A model generated the notes under the pieces. That model did not search any database and had not been told where the DNA came from. It saw nothing but the letters and a program-made list of their open reading frames with translations. From assembly GCA_022821845.1 (NCBI GenBank), contig JAJECT010000024.1:66393-130392 (forward strand): a stretch of 64,000 nucleotides of DNA, read 5' to 3'. Position 1 is the first letter of the stretch. Each line of letters starts with the position of its first letter. Shown here one piece after another: positions 9,246-19,447 of this stretch. Made by a program: the position numbers and the translations under genes. Origin of the DNA: Rhodothermales bacterium. Its GTDB lineage: Bacteria; Bacteroidota; Rhodothermia; Rhodothermales; VXPQ01.

Positions 9246-12200
9246 ATGAAAAACCGTTCGCTCCGTTCGCGTCTGCCGCTCCTCTTTGCGCTCTGCTGCG
9301 CGGCAACCATGTTCTCCTCGGGCCTCGGTACGCCCAGACAGGATCGCGTCCTGGTGTTCTCGAAAACGGAGGCATTCCGGCACGGATCCATCGAAACAAG
9401 CGTGGAGGCCATCCACCAGCTGGGCGCAGCGCACGGCTTTGGCGTGGACGCAACCGAAGACGCGGCGCTGTTTACGGAAAAGAATCTGAAGAACTACCGC
9501 GCCGTGATCTTCCTGAACACGACGGGAGACGTGCTCGATCCGGGGCAACAGGCCGAATTCGAGCGATTCATCCAGGCGGGGGGCGGCTACGTCGGCGTCC
9601 ACGCGGCCACCGATACGGAATACGACTGGCCCTGGTACGGAAAACTTGTGGGCGCATACTTTGATGGCCACCCCAACAACCCGAACGTGCGGAGCGGCGT
9701 CTTTCGGGTGCTTCGCAAAGACCATCCTTCGACGGAGGGGCTTCCAGACCGATGGGAACGCGAGGACGAGTTCTACAACTTCCGTTCCATCAACCCCGAT
9801 ATCCATGTCCTGATCGATATTGACGAGACCACATACGAAGGGGGAACGAACGGCGAGAACCATCCGATGAGCTGGTACCACGAATACGACGGCGGACGGG
9901 CGTGGTACACCGCCATGGGGCATACGGACGAAACGTTTGCGGAGCCGCTATTCCTGCAACATCTGCTGGGGGGGATTCGGTACGCCATGGGCAGCGAGGC
10001 GCTGGATTACGCCCGCGCCCGCCCGCAAGAGAACCGCTTTACCAAAATCGTGCTTGCCGAGCCGCTCGCCGAACCCATGGAACTGGTCGTGCTGCCGGAC
10101 GAGCGCGTACTGTTCATCGAGCGGGGCGGCGCCGTGCGTCTCTATCGTCCCGATACGGAACAGGTCGCGCAGATTGCGACGATCCCGGTTAGCACGCAGT
10201 ACCTGAATGGCGACGTTGCAGAGGATGGCCTCCTTGGCGTCGCCGCCGACCCTGGCTTCGCGGAAAACGGCTGGCTCTATCTTTACTATTCCCCCGCCGG
10301 GGACGATCCGAAGAATGTGCTTGCCCGCTACCGCATGCAAGGCGACACGCTGGACCTGGAAACGAAACAGACGATCCTGGAGGTAGCCGTGCAACGAGAC
10401 GAATGTTGCCACACGGGAGGCTCCATGGCCTTCGACGCGGACGGCAACCTGTATCTTTCCACGGGCGACAACACGAATCCGCATGCAACAGGCTACGCGC
10501 CCATTGACGAGCGGCCCGGACGAGGCGCCTGGGACGCCCAGAAATCCTCCGGCAACACAAACGACCTGCGGGGCAAGATTCTCCGCATTACGCCGCAACC
10601 GGACGGTACGTACGCCATTCCCGAAGGGAACCTTTTCCCGCCCGGCACGCCCGGCGCGCGTCCTGAAATCTACACGATGGGCCACCGGAATCCGTTCCGC
10701 ATTTCGGTAGACCGGCGCACGGGCTTTCTGTATTGGGGGGACATCGGGCCGGACGCCAGCCGCGACTCCACGGACCGAGGCCCCGCCGGCTACGACGAGT
10801 TCAACCAGGCGCGCGCCGCAGGCAACTACGGCTGGCCCTATGTCGTCGGCGACAACACGCCCTACCACGACTACGATTTCGTTGCGCAAGCGCCCGGCGC
10901 CGCCTTCGATCCGGCCCGCCTCGCAAACGATTCTCCGAACAATACGGGCCTCGCCGAACTGCCTCCGGCCCAGCCTGCGTTCCTGTGGTACGCCGCCGGA
11001 CCCTCGGAGGAATTTCCGCTCCTTGGCAGCGGCGGCCGCTCGGCGATGGCCGGACCCGTTTTCTATCGGGACGATTTCGCGGGCGCCGACCGACCGTTCC
11101 CGGCCTGGTACGACGGCAAACTCTTTCTGTACGAATGGATGCGCGGCTGGATTATGGCCGTGACCATGAACGAGGAAGGCGACTTCCTGTCGATGGAACG
11201 CTTCATGCCGAGCCATCGCTTCAGCAACCCCATGGACATGGCGTTTGGGCCCAATGGCGACCTGTACGTGCTGGAGTACGGCACAGCCTGGTTCACGGCC
11301 AATGACGACGCCCGGCTTGTCCGCATCGAATACAACGAAGGCAACCGCAAGCCCGTTGCCCGGGTCGCCGCGGACCGGACCGCCGGCGCCACGCCCCTCC
11401 GCGTTGCGTTCTCTTCCGAAGGAACCGTCGACGCCGACGGGGATGCGCTTCGCTACGAATGGACCCTGGCCGCCCAAGACGGAACCGTCCTCGACCAGGC
11501 GAGCGAACCGCATCCCGCGTATACGTTCGAAGAGCCGGGGATATACGCCGCCACGCTGACCGTAACCGACGCGCAGGGCGCAAGCACGACGGCGATGGCG
11601 CAAATCGTGGCGGGGAACGAACCGCCGGAAGTGCAAATCGACCTGGCGGCGGGGAACCGCTCGTTCTTCTTTCCCGGCGCCCCGATCCGCTACGCCGTCC
11701 GCGTAAGCGACCAGGAGGACGGCTCGTTGCAAGACGGACGGATTGCCGCGGAGAATGTAGCGGTCACGGCAAACTACCTGCGGGAAGGATACGACCTCGT
11801 AGTGATCGCGCAGGGGCATCGCGCGGCGGACGCTTTGGCGGCGCAGGCGCCCGGACGAACACTGGTGGAAGGGGAAACCTGTCTCGCCTGCCATCAGGTC
11901 GATCAGCCTTCCGTCGGGCCTTCCTATATGGCTGTGGCGGAGCAATACGAGGGCGAGGCGGACGCCGCGGAGCGCCTGACGACCAACATCCTGGAGGGGA
12001 GCGCCGGCGTCTGGGGCGACATGGCCATGCCGCCGCATCCGCAGCTCTCCGAAAACGAGGCGCGACAGATGGTAGAATACATCCTGAGCCTGACGGAGGA
12101 ACCCGATACGCCCGCGTCTCTGCCCATCGAGGGAAGCTACGCGCCGCCGGGCGCAGGGGACGGCGCGGCGGAAGGCATTGTCGTGCTCCGCGCAGCGTAC

Positions 12201-12917
12201 ACAGACCGGGGCGGCAACGGCTTGCCCGGCGCGTCCAGCGAGGAAACGCTCGTGCTCCGCGCCCCGACCGTCGTGGTCGCCGACGGCGAATTGGGCGACG
12301 GCGTCATGAAATTCGCCGCCCCCCAGTTCCCGACCCCCATGACCGTCGTATTGTTGCCAGATTCGTACGTTCGGCTCGGAAAACTGGACCTGACCGGAAT
12401 TTCGGAGGTGCGATTCACTGCGCTGACGCCCGAACAACTTCAGGCGCAAGGGGGCAAGGTGGAAATTCGACTGGACGCGCCGGACGGGCGGCTCGTGGGC
12501 GCAACCGACTTCATCAAGGGCATTGCAATGCCCGCGCCCTTCTCCGCCGCGCTCGAGCCCGCAACCGGAATACACGACGTATACCTCACGTTCAAAAATG
12601 ACGAACACGAAGGGGGCGGAGGGCTTTTCGTCCTCATGACCGCGGAGTTCGTCAGCGGCGAGGCGACGGCGGAAAATACGCAGCCAACGCCGGCACAGGC
12701 GGCGTCTGCGGGCCTGAGTACGCATAGTCCGTTGCGAGACATTCTGGACCGCGAAGAGGCCAAGGCAGTCCTGGACAAGCATGTCCCCGGCATGGCGGAG
12801 AATCCGCAGCTCCAGCAAGCGCTGAACATGTCGCTGCGAGAGATTGCGCCCTACGCGCCCGAAACCTTCACCGAAGCATTGCTCGAAGCCATCGACGAGG
12901 ACCTGGCCGAGTTGTAG
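9246..12917 (+). CDS. ThuA-like / PQQ-type sugar dehydrogenase / PKD / cytochrome c multidomain secreted protein
   Basis: N-terminal ThuA-like segment (KTEAFRHGSIETSVEAIHQLG), sorbosone dehydrogenase-like propeller (GLLGVAADPGFAENGWLYLYY), PKD-like segment, heme site CLACH. Confidence 0.85.
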   Translation: MKNRSLRSRLPLLFALCCAATMFSSGLGTPRQDRVLVFSKTEAFRHGSIETSVEAIHQLGAAHGFGVDATEDAALFTEKNLKNYRAVIFLNTTGDVLDPGQQAEFERFIQAGGGYVGVHAATDTEYDWPWYGKLVGAYFDGHPNNPNVRSGVFRVLRKDHPSTEGLPDRWEREDEFYNFRSINPDIHVLIDIDETTYEGGTNGENHPMSWYHEYDGGRAWYTAMGHTDETFAEPLFLQHLLGGIRYAMGSEALDYARARPQENRFTKIVLAEPLAEPMELVVLPDERVLFIERGGAVRLYRPDTEQVAQIATIPVSTQYLNGDVAEDGLLGVAADPGFAENGWLYLYYSPAGDDPKNVLARYRMQGDTLDLETKQTILEVAVQRDECCHTGGSMAFDADGNLYLSTGDNTNPHATGYAPIDERPGRGAWDAQKSSGNTNDLRGKILRITPQPDGTYAIPEGNLFPPGTPGARPEIYTMGHRNPFRISVDRRTGFLYWGDIGPDASRDSTDRGPAGYDEFNQARAAGNYGWPYVVGDNTPYHDYDFVAQAPGAAFDPARLANDSPNNTGLAELPPAQPAFLWYAAGPSEEFPLLGSGGRSAMAGPVFYRDDFAGADRPFPAWYDGKLFLYEWMRGWIMAVTMNEEGDFLSMERFMPSHRFSNPMDMAFGPNGDLYVLEYGTAWFTANDDARLVRIEYNEGNRKPVARVAADRTAGATPLRVAFSSEGTVDADGDALRYEWTLAAQDGTVLDQASEPHPAYTFEEPGIYAATLTVTDAQGASTTAMAQIVAGNEPPEVQIDLAAGNRSFFFPGAPIRYAVRVSDQEDGSLQDGRIAAENVAVTANYLREGYDLVVIAQGHRAADALAAQAPGRTLVEGETCLACHQVDQPSVGPSYMAVAEQYEGEADAAERLTTNILEGSAGVWGDMAMPPHPQLSENEARQMVEYILSLTEEPDTPASLPIEGSYAPPGAGDGAAEGIVVLRAAYTDRGGNGLPGASSEETLVLRAPTVVVADGELGDGVMKFAAPQFPTPMTVVLLPDSYVRLGKLDLTGISEVRFTALTPEQLQAQGGKVEIRLDAPDGRLVGATDFIKGIAMPAPFSAALEPATGIHDVYLTFKNDEHEGGGGLFVLMTAEFVSGEATAENTQPTPAQAASAGLSTHSPLRDILDREEAKAVLDKHVPGMAENPQLQQALNMSLREIAPYAPETFTEALLEAIDEDLAEL

Positions 12918-12942
12918 GGGCCAGGTTGCGCGAACCGCAACG

Positions 12943-13026
12943 TACCCGGGGTGGGACTCGAACCCACAAGACCCGAAGGCCATCGGATTTTGAGTCCGAC
13001 GCGTCTACCAATTCCGCCACCCGGGC
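12943..13026 (-). tRNA. tRNA-Leu(CAA)
   Basis: Minus strand gcccgggtggcggaattggtagacgcgtcggactcaaaatccgatggccttcgggtcttgtgggttcgagtcccaccccgggt folds as a class II tRNA; anticodon loop CTCAAAA. Confidence 0.93.
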
Positions 13027-13140
13027 AGGGGCATGGGCGCAAGGCGCGTTTAGCATAGCATCCGGCGCGCCTCCGCAAACCCTTCCGTACTACGACAAGC
13101 AGGGGCGCGGGATCCGCTGCGCTGCAACTTGATTGTATTT

Positions 13141-13398
13141 GAGGATGCTCTGATTAAAACCACTGCGCTCAGCGCGTCACGTTCGCCCATAAAAGCCGTC
13201 ATGCCTGAATCATTGAAATCAGCAAAAAACACCGTAGATTCTGTATGCCGTGGACGTGACGCGCCCTTCGGGAGGCTGCGAGGGGCACGCTGGCTGCGTC
13301 ATTCCTCATTACAAGGGGCCTGCCATGCTGCTTCGTCATTCCTTTCCAGCGCACCCCACGCAGCCGCGGAGCTTTGTGGACTTAATCAGAGCATCCTC
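13141..13398 (+). mobile_element. MITE-like repeat, copy 1
   Basis: 258 bp flanked by perfect 17-bp inverted repeats GAGGATGCTCTGATTAA...TTAATCAGAGCATCCTC; interior matches copies at 17995 and 27972. Confidence 0.85.
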
Positions 13399-13545
13399 GA
13401 GGACAGATTGTTCTTGTTGTTATTGCGTTCCGTTTCGCCTCGTCCGTTTGCGATTCGCCGCTGCATTGCGCAATTTCCGCAGGGACGCCATGCTGGAACG
13501 CAGCCAAAGCGTCCAGCCGCTTTCGATACTTCATTCCCCGCGCCC

Positions 13546-14745
13546 ATGCCCACGGAACCAGCCCCGCTCGGGTCTTTCGAAAAAGACCTTCTTGTCGAAT
13601 CCTTTGAATTATTCGCCGTACCCCCGCGCTGGCTTTTTCTGAAAATAGCGACCCGGGGAGGCCTCATCGGATGGGGCGAGCCGGTCGTGGAGGGCCGCCG
13701 CGGCGCCGTGCGCGCCGCCGTCGAAGAACTGGGCGAATATGTGATCGGGCGGCCTGCGAACCGCATCGAAGATATATGGCAGGTCCTGTACCGGGGCGGA
13801 TTTTATCGAGGCGGGCCCGTGCTTATGAGCGCTCTCGCGGGCATCGATCAAGCCTTGTGGGACATCAAGGGCAAGGCCCTCGGCGTCCCGGTATACGAAC
13901 TGCTTGGCGGCGCGGTGCGGGGCCGCGTCTCCGTATACGGCTGGATAGGCGGGGATAGCCCGGACGGAATAGCGGAAGCCGCGCAACGCCGGGTGCGACA
14001 AGGATTTCGGGCGGTCAAAATGAACGCGTCGGGCCGAATGGGGTGGATCGACAGTCCGCAACGCATCGCGGAAATAGCCGAACGAATGCAGGCGGCGCGC
14101 GAAGCGGCGGGACCGGATATCGGCGTCGGCGTGGATTTCCATGGACGCATCCATCGCGGACTGGCAAGGCGGGCCATAGAAGCCCTGGAGCCGTATGCGC
14201 CCATGTTCGTGGAAGAACCGGTTGCCCCGGGGCACGAAGACTTGTTACCCGGCCTCGCGACGGGATTGCGCGCGCCGCTCGCGATGGGCGAACGGCTCTA
14301 TTCCCGATGGGATTTCAAAAAGGTCCTGCCGCATATCGACGTGGCGCAGCCCGACATAAGCCACGCCGGAGGCGTATCCGAAACAAGGCGGATCGCAGCG
14401 ATGGCCGAAGCCTGGGACGTCGCGCTGGCGCCGCATTGCCCGCTGGGGCCCCTTGCGCTGGCCGCGTCGCTGCATGTGGATTTCGCGTCGCCCAACGCCT
14501 TCATCCAGGAAACCAGCCTGGGAATGCACTACCACGATCAGGCCGGCGTGGAATTGCTGGATTACGTAGCCAACCCGGAAGTATTCGCCGTGCAGGAAGG
14601 CGCGATGGCGCTGCCCGAAAAACCGGGGCTGGGCGTGGACATAGACGAGGCGGTCGTACGCAAGGAAGCAGGCCGCGCATCCGGGCAAAGCGCCTGGAAA
14701 AACCCCGTATGGCGCCTGGACGACGGATCGGTTGCAGAATGGTAG
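13546..14745 (+). CDS. Mandelate racemase/enolase superfamily protein, D-galactonate dehydratase-like
   Basis: SALAGIDQALWDIKGKALGVPVYELLGG, FVEEPVAPGHED, QPDISHAGGVSETRRIAAMAE, APHCPLGPLALAASLH. Start trimmed to exclude the upstream repeat. Confidence 0.85.
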   Translation: MPTEPAPLGSFEKDLLVESFELFAVPPRWLFLKIATRGGLIGWGEPVVEGRRGAVRAAVEELGEYVIGRPANRIEDIWQVLYRGGFYRGGPVLMSALAGIDQALWDIKGKALGVPVYELLGGAVRGRVSVYGWIGGDSPDGIAEAAQRRVRQGFRAVKMNASGRMGWIDSPQRIAEIAERMQAAREAAGPDIGVGVDFHGRIHRGLARRAIEALEPYAPMFVEEPVAPGHEDLLPGLATGLRAPLAMGERLYSRWDFKKVLPHIDVAQPDISHAGGVSETRRIAAMAEAWDVALAPHCPLGPLALAASLHVDFASPNAFIQETSLGMHYHDQAGVELLDYVANPEVFAVQEGAMALPEKPGLGVDIDEAVVRKEAGRASGQSAWKNPVWRLDDGSVAEW

Positions 14746-14837
14746 GACGGTCCTGCGACGATTCCGCAGCGCCGCAACGATCGGGATGATAGCGCGTCGC
14801 AAACAGGCCGGGGGCCGCGCGTTCGTTGCGGCATGCG

Positions 14838-15356
14838 CTACAATTCGCTTTCGTCCCGCCACCGGAGCAGCCGCCAGACAGCAGACGTATCTTCCCGAAC
14901 AATAAGAAAGTTTACGTTCCCGTCTCCCCGAAACACATCGCCGCCCTCAAGCGAAATAGTCAGGTTGAAGGGACGCACGACGCGGGCGCGCAAATCCTCC
15001 TCGAACAGGGTTTGCGAAAGAATCTGGTTCCACCGCAGGTTCACCAGCGTCGCATTTTCAAAAAGGCGCCGCGTGGATTCAAGTTCCTGGGCGAATCCCC
15101 ACTCGCGATCAACCTGGGCATCCAAATCATAGTAGATAAAAATGAAAGAAGAATCCAGCAACGATTCGTAAAGCGACAGGTCCCGGAGTTCGTAGGCGTG
15201 CCGGAAATTGGCGAAAAAGCCATCGACGGTGGTGGGATCCCCCAGCAAATCGCCGAAAGCCCCGCCCTCTTCAAGCGCAGGCGCAAAGGGGTTGCAGGCC
15301 GCGACAAGCGCGACCGGCGCCAGTACCGAAAACAGGGCGGGCCACCGTATCCCCAT
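14838..15356 (-). CDS. Putative lipoprotein of unknown function
   Basis: MGIRWPALFSVLAPVALVAAC lipobox-like signal; ends at 14838. Confidence 0.6.
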   Translation of the reverse strand: MGIRWPALFSVLAPVALVAACNPFAPALEEGGAFGDLLGDPTTVDGFFANFRHAYELRDLSLYESLLDSSFIFIYYDLDAQVDREWGFAQELESTRRLFENATLVNLRWNQILSQTLFEEDLRARVVRPFNLTISLEGGDVFRGDGNVNFLIVREDTSAVWRLLRWRDESEL

Positions 15357-15367
15357 TGAATCGTCGC

Positions 15368-15925
15368 TTATTTGATGAAGGCCGCCTTCAGGTCGCTCCA
15401 GGAAGCCGCCTCCCCAACCGAATGGTCTGTCCAGCTTGCAATATACCACAGACCGTCCTGGCCTTTTTCTATCGACCAGGCCACGCGCCCGCGCAGCGCG
15501 TTCGGCAGTTCGGGCCTGCGATGGTTGAACGCCAGCACATACGCCGCGTCCACCGTATACCGATCCGGCCCCGCCGTTTGCTCCACGTCGGTCAAACGCA
15601 ACTCGTTGCCGCTGGTAAGGCGAGCCGCCTCCACCAGGGCGCGGAAATAACTTTCCTCTTCCTGGGCGCTCCACCCGTTCCAGATGGCAGGGTCCTTGGC
15701 CTCTGCTTCCGCCGTCGGCTGGAACTGGAACGCGTTCGCAAACGACCGCCGATAGTTGGCGGCGTTCAATTCGGAGATCGCGGAACGCAAATTGTCCAGC
15801 ACCTGATCGGGCGTATCCGGCTGAAGATAGGTCCCGGTCTCCGTCCCCGGCGCGTCCGGCGTGCGCGTGGCGAACAAGTCGCACCCCGCCGCAAACGCCA
15901 GCGCGACCAGCATGCACGGCAGCAT
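15368..15925 (-). CDS. Putative lipoprotein of unknown function
   Basis: MLPCMLVALAFAAGC lipobox-like signal; adjacent to and co-oriented with the previous gene. Confidence 0.6.
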   Translation of the reverse strand: MLPCMLVALAFAAGCDLFATRTPDAPGTETGTYLQPDTPDQVLDNLRSAISELNAANYRRSFANAFQFQPTAEAEAKDPAIWNGWSAQEEESYFRALVEAARLTSGNELRLTDVEQTAGPDRYTVDAAYVLAFNHRRPELPNALRGRVAWSIEKGQDGLWYIASWTDHSVGEAASWSDLKAAFIK

Positions 15926-15938
15926 GGCCGGGCAGGAA

Positions 15939-16682
15939 TCAACACGTATCCGTCTCTGGCTTCTCTGCATGCAAAATGAGCCGGGGGCTGGCGTTCGAAT
16001 AAGGATGTCCTTCGTAGTCGCCGTACGTATGCCGCAGGCGCAGGCCCGCCGAGGCGTACATCGCCCGAAAATCCTCCAGCGTATAGAGGCGTACGGATTC
16101 GACGAAGGTCTGTTCGCTGGCGCCGGCGCGAATCGTAATCCGCTTGTTGACGCGCCCGTTTTCCACCCAGCGCTGCTGTCGAATGACCGAGCCGGCCCGC
16201 TCGAATCGATCTTCCGGAACCAGGTTTTCGAGCACGCAGGGCACATTGAAAAAATCCTGTACGAACCATCCGCCCGGACACAGCGACCGGTGCATGGCCC
16301 GCAGCGCGCGCACATGGTCTTCGTCGTTCTCGAAATACCCGAAGGCCGTAAAGACGTTGATCACGCCGTCGAAGCAGCAATCGCACACCGGGTTGCGCAT
16401 GTCGCCGCGGCGAAAAAGGACCGTAAGCGCTTCTTGCGCCGCGCGGCGGGCGGCCTCTTCGATGGCGTAGGCAGAAAGATCCACCCCCGTCACATGATAC
16501 CCCCGACGGGCAAGGGCGCGCGCATGCCGCCCGCGCCCGCATCCCATATCCAGAATGGACGCGCCGGGGGCGGGCCGGACGATGCGCTCCAGCAAGTCCA
16601 CCATGCGCTTCGCTTCGTCTTCGTCCCGATCCTGATAAACGAGCTCGTATTCAGGATGATCGAACCACTCCTCGTACCACAT
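15939..16682 (-). CDS. Class I SAM-dependent methyltransferase
   Basis: ILDMGCGRGRHARALARRGYHVTGVDLS motif I; start at MWYEEWFDHPEYELVY. Confidence 0.85.
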   Translation of the reverse strand: MWYEEWFDHPEYELVYQDRDEDEAKRMVDLLERIVRPAPGASILDMGCGRGRHARALARRGYHVTGVDLSAYAIEEAARRAAQEALTVLFRRGDMRNPVCDCCFDGVINVFTAFGYFENDEDHVRALRAMHRSLCPGGWFVQDFFNVPCVLENLVPEDRFERAGSVIRQQRWVENGRVNKRITIRAGASEQTFVESVRLYTLEDFRAMYASAGLRLRHTYGDYEGHPYSNASPRLILHAEKPETDTC

Positions 16683-16695
16683 GGAATCGCCCGGT

Positions 16696-17937
16696 TTACG
16701 CCGCCTTTCCAGAGGCGAAAGGCGCCAGCGCATCTTTCAGGGCGCGCGCATCCTCCGTCCATCCGATCATCTTGCGAATGACTTCGTCAAGCAAGGCGTC
16801 CGGGCAGGAAGCGCCTGCGGTGAGCACGATGTCCAAGGGACGGCGGGCGGGGAGCCATCCGTTCGTAACCCGGAGCTCCCCCGCTTGCGGATCGAAATGC
16901 CGGAGGGTTTCGGAAGATACGAGTTCGCTGGCGTCGCGCACGAAATAAGCGGGCATCTTTTCTGTGCAAAGATCCAGCAAGTGCGTGGTGTTGGACGAGT
17001 TGTAGCCGCCCACGACAATGCCCAGATCGCCCCCGGACGCAATCAGTTCCAGCGTGGCGTTCTGGTTCTCGTTGGTCGCGTAGCAAAGCGTATCGCTGGT
17101 GTCGGCGAAACGATGGGGCAATTCCGCCTCGCCGTACCGATCCAGGATGGCCTGCCGAAACAGGCGAGCGATGGCTTGCGTCTCGGTGGCCAGCATGGTG
17201 GTCTGATTCACCACGCCGATGCGTTGCAGGTCGCGGCGCGGATCGAAGCCGGGCGAATACCTGTCGCGAAATCGATCAAAGAAAAACGCTGCGTCGGCTT
17301 CGCCCCGGACAAGCCGGGCCAGGTCTTCCGCTTCGCGCAGATCCCGCACCACGACAGCGGGCGCATTCCGGCTGGCGCGGGAAAACGTGGCCCGCATTTC
17401 TTCGTGGTACCGTTTGCCGTGTATGATCACGGTATACCCGTCCCCGCCAATCCGCTCGCTCTTGTTCCATACTTTTTCGACGAACGGACAGGTCGTGTCG
17501 TAGGTCATGGTGTCCACGCCGCATTCGGCGAGTTTGCTCTCGACCTCGAGCGAAGCGCCGAAGGCAGGAATGATCACCACGTCGTCGGGGGTCAACGTCT
17601 CGAACGGAATCAATTGCTCGCCGGTGGTCGTCCGCAGGAACTGCACGCCCGCCGCCCGCAAATCGCCATTCACGCGCGGATTATGAATCATCTCCGAGAG
17701 GAGGAAAATGCGGCGTCCAGGGTTTTCCTCCAAAGCCCGCCAGGCAATGTCGATCGCATGTTCGACCCCGAAACAAAACCCGAAATGGCGGGCGATCTTG
17801 AAGCGAAGCGGGCCAAAGTCCACTATGGACGGCGAAAGGTCTCGCTTGCGCGGATCGGCGGCGCTGCGCGCATTTTTCACGATCGATACGATAGAGCTCG
17901 CGTAGGCGCCGGGAACGTTGAACTTGCGCGCAGCCAT
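16696..17937 (-). CDS. ispH: 4-hydroxy-3-methylbut-2-enyl diphosphate reductase
   Basis: FGFCFGVEHAIDIAWRA, SEMIHNPRVNGDLRAAGV, DTTCPFVEKVW, typical of IspH/LytB. Confidence 0.92.
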   Translation of the reverse strand: MAARKFNVPGAYASSIVSIVKNARSAADPRKRDLSPSIVDFGPLRFKIARHFGFCFGVEHAIDIAWRALEENPGRRIFLLSEMIHNPRVNGDLRAAGVQFLRTTTGEQLIPFETLTPDDVVIIPAFGASLEVESKLAECGVDTMTYDTTCPFVEKVWNKSERIGGDGYTVIIHGKRYHEEMRATFSRASRNAPAVVVRDLREAEDLARLVRGEADAAFFFDRFRDRYSPGFDPRRDLQRIGVVNQTTMLATETQAIARLFRQAILDRYGEAELPHRFADTSDTLCYATNENQNATLELIASGGDLGIVVGGYNSSNTTHLLDLCTEKMPAYFVRDASELVSSETLRHFDPQAGELRVTNGWLPARRPLDIVLTAGASCPDALLDEVIRKMIGWTEDARALKDALAPFASGKAA

Positions 17938-17994
17938 GGTTACCGAGGGTTGACAGGGGCGTTTTTCAAGGCAACAAACAAGGGGTTTACATTT

Positions 17995-18252
17995 AAGGAT
18001 ACTCTGATCAAAGCCGCTTCGCTCAGCGCGTCACTATTGCCCGCAAAGATCGTCATGCTTGCATTGTTGAAATCAGCAGAAAATACCGCAGGTTCGGTAC
18101 GTTACGTACGTGACGCGCCCTTCGGGAGGCTGCGAGGGGCACGCTGGCTGTGTCATTCCTCATTATGTGGGGCCTGCCACATTGCTTCGTCATTCCTTGC
18201 CAGCGCACCCCTCGCAGCCTCTGAGCTTCGCGGCTTTAATCAGAGTATCCTT
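17995..18252 (+). mobile_element. MITE-like repeat, copy 2
   Basis: 258 bp flanked by AAGGATACTCTGATCAAAG...CTTTAATCAGAGTATCCTT; internal similarity to copies 1 and 3. Confidence 0.88.
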
Positions 18253-18309
18253 AACGCCGCCAAACGATACAAGTTCAATCGGAAACGTCAATCCCCGGAC
18301 GGATCCCGA

Positions 18310-19440
18310 TCACAACCTGCGGCTGACGCGAGGAAGGGTCTCCTCCTTCCAGGAAAAAAACGAACCGCCAAGAATCGCTTCGCGCGCCTTGCGCATCAGC
18401 GAAACGTACAGGGACAGGTTCTGCACAGACGCGATATGCAAACCAAGAATTTCGTTCGCCACAAAAAGATGCCGGACGTACGCCTTGGAAAAAGTCCGGG
18501 AAACATAGGCGTCCAGGCCAGGATCGAGCGGCGAAAAATCGTCGCGCCATTTCCGGTTCCGAATGTTGACGATCCCCTCCGTCGTAAACAGCATGCCGTT
18601 GCGTCCATTGCGCGTGGGCATGACGCAATCAAACATATCCACGCCCCGCGCTATGTTTTCCAGCAAATTGACGGGCGTGCCCACGCCCATGAGGTACCGC
18701 GGCTTGTCCGCGGGCAATATCTCGTTGACAACCTCGACCATGGCGTACATCTCATGGTCCGGCTCGCCCACCGAGAGCCCGCCGATCGCATAGCCCGGAA
18801 AATCCATATCCACCAGGCGCCGGGCGGACGCCCGCCGGATGTCCGCAAACGCCGCCCCCTGCACAATGGGGAAAAGCGCTTGCCCATGTTCGTACAACGG
18901 CGCGGTTTCCTCGAATCGCTTTTTGCAGCGCGCCGCCCAGCGCAGGGTCATTTCGTGCGAGGCGCGGGCATATTCCCGGGACACGTCCGCCGCCGGGCAT
19001 TCGTCCAGCGCCATCATAATGTCCGCCCCGATGCTGCGCTGAATATCCACCGCCGATTCCGGCGTAATAAAATGGGACGAGCCGTCGAGGTGGCTGCGAA
19101 AGGCCACGCCCTCTTCGCTCAGCGTCCGGTGGCTGGCCAGCGAAAAAACCTGGTACCCCCCGGAATCCGTCAGCATCGGGCCAGGCCATCCCATGAAACG
19201 ATGCAACCCGCCCGCCGCTTCGAGCAGCGACGCGCCGGGACGCAAGTACAAATGATAGGCGTTCCCAAGGATAATCTGCGCCCCCGCTTCCTGGCGCAGC
19301 GTACGCGCGTCGACGCCCTTGACGCTGCCGAGCGTACCCACTGGCATAAAAACCGGGGTCTGGATGGGGCCGTGGTCGGTTTCGATCTGTCCGGCCCGCG
19401 CCGCCGTGCGGGAATCCCTGCCGGATAAGGAAAATCGCAT
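18310..19440 (-). CDS. tgt: tRNA-guanine transglycosylase
   Basis: GPIQTPVFMPVGTLGSVKGV, GNAYHLYLRPG, MLTDSGGYQVFSL, RYLMGVGTP. Confidence 0.95.
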   Translation of the reverse strand: MRFSLSGRDSRTAARAGQIETDHGPIQTPVFMPVGTLGSVKGVDARTLRQEAGAQIILGNAYHLYLRPGASLLEAAGGLHRFMGWPGPMLTDSGGYQVFSLASHRTLSEEGVAFRSHLDGSSHFITPESAVDIQRSIGADIMMALDECPAADVSREYARASHEMTLRWAARCKKRFEETAPLYEHGQALFPIVQGAAFADIRRASARRLVDMDFPGYAIGGLSVGEPDHEMYAMVEVVNEILPADKPRYLMGVGTPVNLLENIARGVDMFDCVMPTRNGRNGMLFTTEGIVNIRNRKWRDDFSPLDPGLDAYVSRTFSKAYVRHLFVANEILGLHIASVQNLSLYVSLMRKAREAILGGSFFSWKEETLPRVSRRL

Positions 19441-19447
19441 GGCCGAA

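Noticed and set aside
9948-12983. 1011-aa ORF antisense to the ThuA fusion
   Set aside because: High-GC shadow ORF opposite a gene with clear domain motifs; its protein is Arg/Gly/Val-rich with no recognisable family.
13129-13545. N-terminal extension of the dehydratase ORF
   Set aside because: This part is the MITE repeat; homology begins near the ATG at 13546.
16681-19428. 915-aa plus-strand ORF
   Set aside because: Runs antisense through ispH and tgt and across a MITE copy; composition artefact.
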